A stretch of 64,000 bases of DNA, taken from contig NZ_JAKRET010000003.1 of NCBI RefSeq assembly GCF_022664395.1, positions 62,001 through 126,000 of the forward strand, written 5' to 3'. Made by a program: the position numbers and the translations under genes. Of this stretch, positions 61,940 to 64,000 are shown piece after piece. Each line of letters starts with the position of its first letter. The first letter of the stretch is position 1. The stretch is from Sphingomonas lacusdianchii. GTDB taxonomy: Bacteria; Pseudomonadota; Alphaproteobacteria; Sphingomonadales; Sphingomonadaceae. Below the pieces are notes generated by a model. It worked only from the letters and a program-made list of their open reading frames with translations, searched no databases and was not told the origin of the DNA.

Positions 61940-61968
61940 CCCCCAAGCAAGCGTCGGTTGCCTGGGGG
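61940..61968 (+). terminator. Hairpin after astD
   Basis: CCCCCAAGCAA (61940-61950) pairs with TTGCCTGGGGG (61958-61968) with a single mismatch. No U-run follows. It lies 24 nt after the astD stop and before cobA, so it may end the astD transcript or shape the cobA leader. I do not recognise a riboswitch in this 77-nt gap. Confidence 0.4.
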
Positions 61969-61993
61969 CGGCCGCGGTCGCATCTACGGCTGC

Positions 61994-62782
61994 ATGGCAA
62001 CGCTACTCGATCCGACCGCGCGCGGGCGCGTCATCCTTGTCGGGGCAGGCCCGGGTGATCCCGGCCTGCTGACCGTGCGCGCGGTGGAAGCGCTCAGGAC
62101 CGCCGATGTCGTCGTGCATGACGGGCTGATCGACCCGCGCGTCCTCGACCTCGCGCCCGCGACCGCGCAACGCATTTCGGTCGCCAAGCAGCGCGCGCGT
62201 CACACCCTGCCGCAGGAATCGATCAACGCGCTGATCGTCGCGCACGTGAAGACCGGCGCGATCGTCATCCGGCTGAAGGGCGGCGACCCGTTCATCTTCG
62301 GTCGCGGCGGCGAAGAGGTCGAGGCGGTGCGCGCCGCCGGTCTGCCGGTCGAGGTCATTCCCGGTGTTTCGGCCGCGCTCGGCTGTGCGGCAGGCGCCAT
62401 GTTGCCACTGACGCACCGCGACTGGTCGTCGGCGGTCAGCTTCGTGGCAGGTCAATGCAAGGGCCTGTCCGAACAGGACTGGTCGGGCCTTGCCGGACAG
62501 GGCCGCACGCTGGTGATCTATATGGGCGTCGCGACGGCGGAGGCGATCGCCGACAAGCTGATGGCCGATGGCGTCGCCCCCGACATGCCGGTCGCGGTGC
62601 TGGAGCGCGGCACCTATGCCGACGCCCGCGCGCTGCGCACCCTGCTCGCCGATCTCGGCCCGATGGTCGCGCGCGAGGATGTGAAGAGCCCGGCGGTGAT
62701 CGTCGTCGGCGAAGTCGTGCAACTGGCCGATGCCGAGGACAAGCTCGGCGCATGGGCGAAAGCTGCGGAGACGCTGGCATGA
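61994..62782 (+). CDS. cobA: Uroporphyrinogen-III C-methyltransferase
   Basis: SAM-dependent enzyme (262 residues) that makes precorrin-2, the precursor of siroheme. GAGPGDPGLLTVRAVEAL, HDGLIDPRVLDL and RLKGGDPFIFGRGGEEVEA are diagnostic; EVIPGVSAALGCAAGAMLPLTHR follows. There is no CysG-type dehydrogenase/chelatase domain, so siroheme completion needs another protein. ATG 61994. The stop overlaps the DUF2849 gene (ATGA), and sulfite reductase follows, so it serves assimilatory sulfate reduction. Confidence 0.93.
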   Translation: MATLLDPTARGRVILVGAGPGDPGLLTVRAVEALRTADVVVHDGLIDPRVLDLAPATAQRISVAKQRARHTLPQESINALIVAHVKTGAIVIRLKGGDPFIFGRGGEEVEAVRAAGLPVEVIPGVSAALGCAAGAMLPLTHRDWSSAVSFVAGQCKGLSEQDWSGLAGQGRTLVIYMGVATAEAIADKLMADGVAPDMPVAVLERGTYADARALRTLLADLGPMVAREDVKSPAVIVVGEVVQLADAEDKLGAWAKAAETLA

Positions 62783-63075
62783 AGCTGCTGACCGGAAACG
62801 ATCTCGCCAGCGGCGACGTGACGTGGTGGACCGGCAACGACTGGTCGCGCCATGTCGAGGATGCCGCCGACGTCGGCGAGGATGGCGAACGCATCGCCCA
62901 GGTCGAGGAAGCGGCGCGGCGGGTCAACGTGCCGTACGTGATCGACGCGGTGGCGACCCCCGAAGGTCCCCGTCCCGCCCATATCAAGGACCGCATCCGC
63001 GCACTCGGTCCCACGGTGCGCACCGACCTGACGCTCAAGCCCGCCGATCCGCAAGCCGGGGCGTGGGTCATATAA
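62779..63075 (+). CDS. DUF2849 domain-containing protein
   Basis: Protein of 98 residues with the DUF2849 pattern: LLTGNDLASGDVTWWTGNDW, VEEAARRVNVPYVIDAVATPEG and a C-terminal RTDLTLKPADPQAG. The family is nearly always found between cobA and sulfite reductase genes in alphaproteobacteria and presumably aids sulfur assimilation; its activity is unknown. ATG 62779 overlaps the cobA stop. A REP-type repeat separates it from the next gene of the operon. Confidence 0.88.
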   Translation: MKLLTGNDLASGDVTWWTGNDWSRHVEDAADVGEDGERIAQVEEAARRVNVPYVIDAVATPEGPRPAHIKDRIRALGPTVRTDLTLKPADPQAGAWVI

Positions 63076-63078
63076 TCA

Positions 63079-63210
63079 AGCTCCTCCCCGCTCCGCGGGG
63101 AGGGGGACCAGCCGCAGGCTGGTGGAGGGGGATGTCCCCAAGCGGAGCATCGGTGGAGAACCCCCTCCACCATGCTGCGCATGGTCCCCCTCCCCATGCT
63201 GGGGAGGAAT
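63079..63210. repeat. Inverted repeat inside the sulfur operon
   Basis: The two ends are AAGCTCCTCCCCGCTCCGCG and CCCATGCTGGGGAGGAATTT, with inner arms GGGGGACCAGCC and the opposing GGTCCCCCTCCC. Between them lie 'ggtggagggggatgtcccc' and 'ccccctccaccatgctgcg'. The element belongs to the same family as 43432-43573 and lies between DUF2849 and sulfite reductase. Its right end supplies GGGGAGGAA as the Shine-Dalgarno of the next gene. Confidence 0.8.
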
Positions 63211-63216
63211 TTGCAA

Positions 63217-64000
63217 GTGTACCAATACGACACCTACGACCAGTCGATCGTCGATGCCCGCGTCGCGGAGTTCCGCGACCAGGTCGAACGCCGCCTGTCG
63301 GGCCATTTGACCGAGGATCAGTTCAAGCCGCTGCGGCTGATGAACGGCCTGTATCTCCAGCTCCATGCCTATATGCTGCGTGTCGCCATCCCTTATGGCA
63401 CGCTGTCGTCGACGCAGATGCGGGTGCTGGGCGACATCGCCCGCGCCTATGACCGGGGGTACGGCCATTTCACCACGCGCCAGAACCTCCAGTTCAACTG
63501 GATCAAGCTGGCCGACACGCCCGACATTCTGGAGAAGCTGGCCAAGGTCGAGATGCACGCCATCCAGACCAGCGGCAACTGCATCCGCAACATCAGTTCC
63601 GACCAGTTCGCCGGCGCCGCCGCCGACGAGCGGACCGACCCGCGCCCTTGGGCGGAGCTGCTGCGTCAGTGGAGCACCTTCCACCCCGAATTCAGCTACC
63701 TGCCGCGCAAGTTCAAGATCGCGGTGATCGCCGCCGATGAAGATCGCGCGGCGATGCGCCTCCACGATATCGGCCTGCGCATCACCCAGCAGGACGGCGT
63801 CGCCGGCGCGCAGGTCTATGTCGGGGGCGGCATGGGCCGCACGCCGATGATCGCGCCGCTCGTCAACGACTTCGTGCCGCTGTCGGACCTGATGAGCTAT
63901 CTGGAGGCCTGCCTGCGCGTCTACAATCGCTACGGTCGCCGCGACAATATGTACAAGGCGCGGATCAAGATCCTGATCCACGAGATCGGCGTCGACAAAT
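63217..64000 (+). CDS. Nitrite/sulfite reductase, hemoprotein beta subunit (3' partial)
   Basis: Siroheme-dependent sulfite reductase, cut by the right edge after about 261 residues. Ferredoxin-like N-domain (FKPLRLMNGLYLQLHAYMLR, FTTRQNLQFNWIKL) and NCIRNISSDQFAGAA fit the family; the Cys ligands of the Fe-S cluster lie beyond the window. GTG 63217 is chosen because GGGGAGGAA precedes it by about 8 nt. It is the third gene of the cobA operon, with typical downstream DUF934 and cysH genes expected outside. Confidence 0.92.
   Translation, partial: MYQYDTYDQSIVDARVAEFRDQVERRLSGHLTEDQFKPLRLMNGLYLQLHAYMLRVAIPYGTLSSTQMRVLGDIARAYDRGYGHFTTRQNLQFNWIKLADTPDILEKLAKVEMHAIQTSGNCIRNISSDQFAGAAADERTDPRPWAELLRQWSTFHPEFSYLPRKFKIAVIAADEDRAAMRLHDIGLRITQQDGVAGAQVYVGGGMGRTPMIAPLVNDFVPLSDLMSYLEACLRVYNRYGRRDNMYKARIKILIHEIGVDK

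Noticed and set aside
61917..61993. Possible SAM or cobalamin riboswitch upstream of cobA
   Set aside because: The gap is only 77 nt and holds one imperfect hairpin; the conserved cores of those riboswitches are not visible.
41977..63210. Possible CRISPR array suggested by the recurring GC-rich repeats
   Set aside because: Copies are paired palindromes many kilobases apart, not regularly spaced direct repeats with spacers; no cas genes are present.

Overview
The window is GC-rich, densely coding bacterial chromosome. It looks like an alphaproteobacterium of the Sphingomonadales (Sphingomonas-like). The grounds are a TonB receptor/SapC/cupin/tryptophan-halogenase locus, a cobA-DUF2849-sulfite reductase operon, many GTGA/ATGA stop-start overlaps, and short intergenic inverted repeats of the type 'ccccagcgcaggctgggg'. 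Species assignment is inference; no rRNA gene is present.

Layout. 1-9 kb: MscS channel (cut by the left edge), MaoC hydratase and thiolase, ilvE, a MarR regulator, a minus-strand group (YbjN protein, proC, class B3 metallo-beta-lactamase), a BMFP protein, TspO, tlyA and a small hydrolase. 9-17.6 kb: dxs with a small membrane protein and a vapBC-like toxin-antitoxin pair, merC-zur, a repeat-filled gap, UVR protein, a DUF2218-padR pair divergent from rarA, a YjbR protein and an unknown gene. 17.6-20.5 kb: tRNA-Thr, an orphan kdpDE with a shortened KdpD, and two tiny genes. 20.5-29.1 kb: a ten-gene minus-strand chemotaxis operon (MCP, STAS, CheA, CheR, CheB, CheD, CheY, CheW, a second degenerate CheB, and a 92-residue protein). 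29.4-35.9 kb: TonB-dependent receptor, SapC, cupin-like oxygenase and flavin-dependent halogenase. 35.9-42 kb: PilZ, tRNA-Leu, DUF805, comM, then rpmH-rnpA-yidD-yidC-yihA. 42-56.7 kb: metabolic and envelope genes (ExoD, GST, hydrolase, GFA, YitT, PAS sensor, asd, DUF418, DPP-IV-like peptidase, SH3 protein, 2-hydroxyacid dehydrogenase), a lower-GC PH-domain gene, an amidotransferase, a lipoprotein and a nitronate monooxygenase. 56.8-64 kb: glycosyltransferase, hydrolase, selO carrying an in-frame repeat insertion, astD, and the start of the siroheme/sulfite-reduction operon, cut by the right edge.

How parts work together. The che genes form a complete receptor-to-CheY pathway with adaptation enzymes; its second CheB has lost the catalytic serine by alignment with the first. 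The TonB receptor locus carries a LacI-type palindrome upstream and a strong hairpin after the receptor gene; the three downstream genes overlap by ATGA, which suggests one translationally coupled module. CobA makes the siroheme precursor needed by the sulfite reductase that follows.

The most unusual theme is how intergenic inverted repeats have merged with genes. One pair sits in frame inside selO. One 142-bp element supplies the stop codons of two convergent genes. Another appears to supply the Shine-Dalgarno sequence of the sulfite reductase. No CRISPR array, IS element, prophage or integrase was seen.
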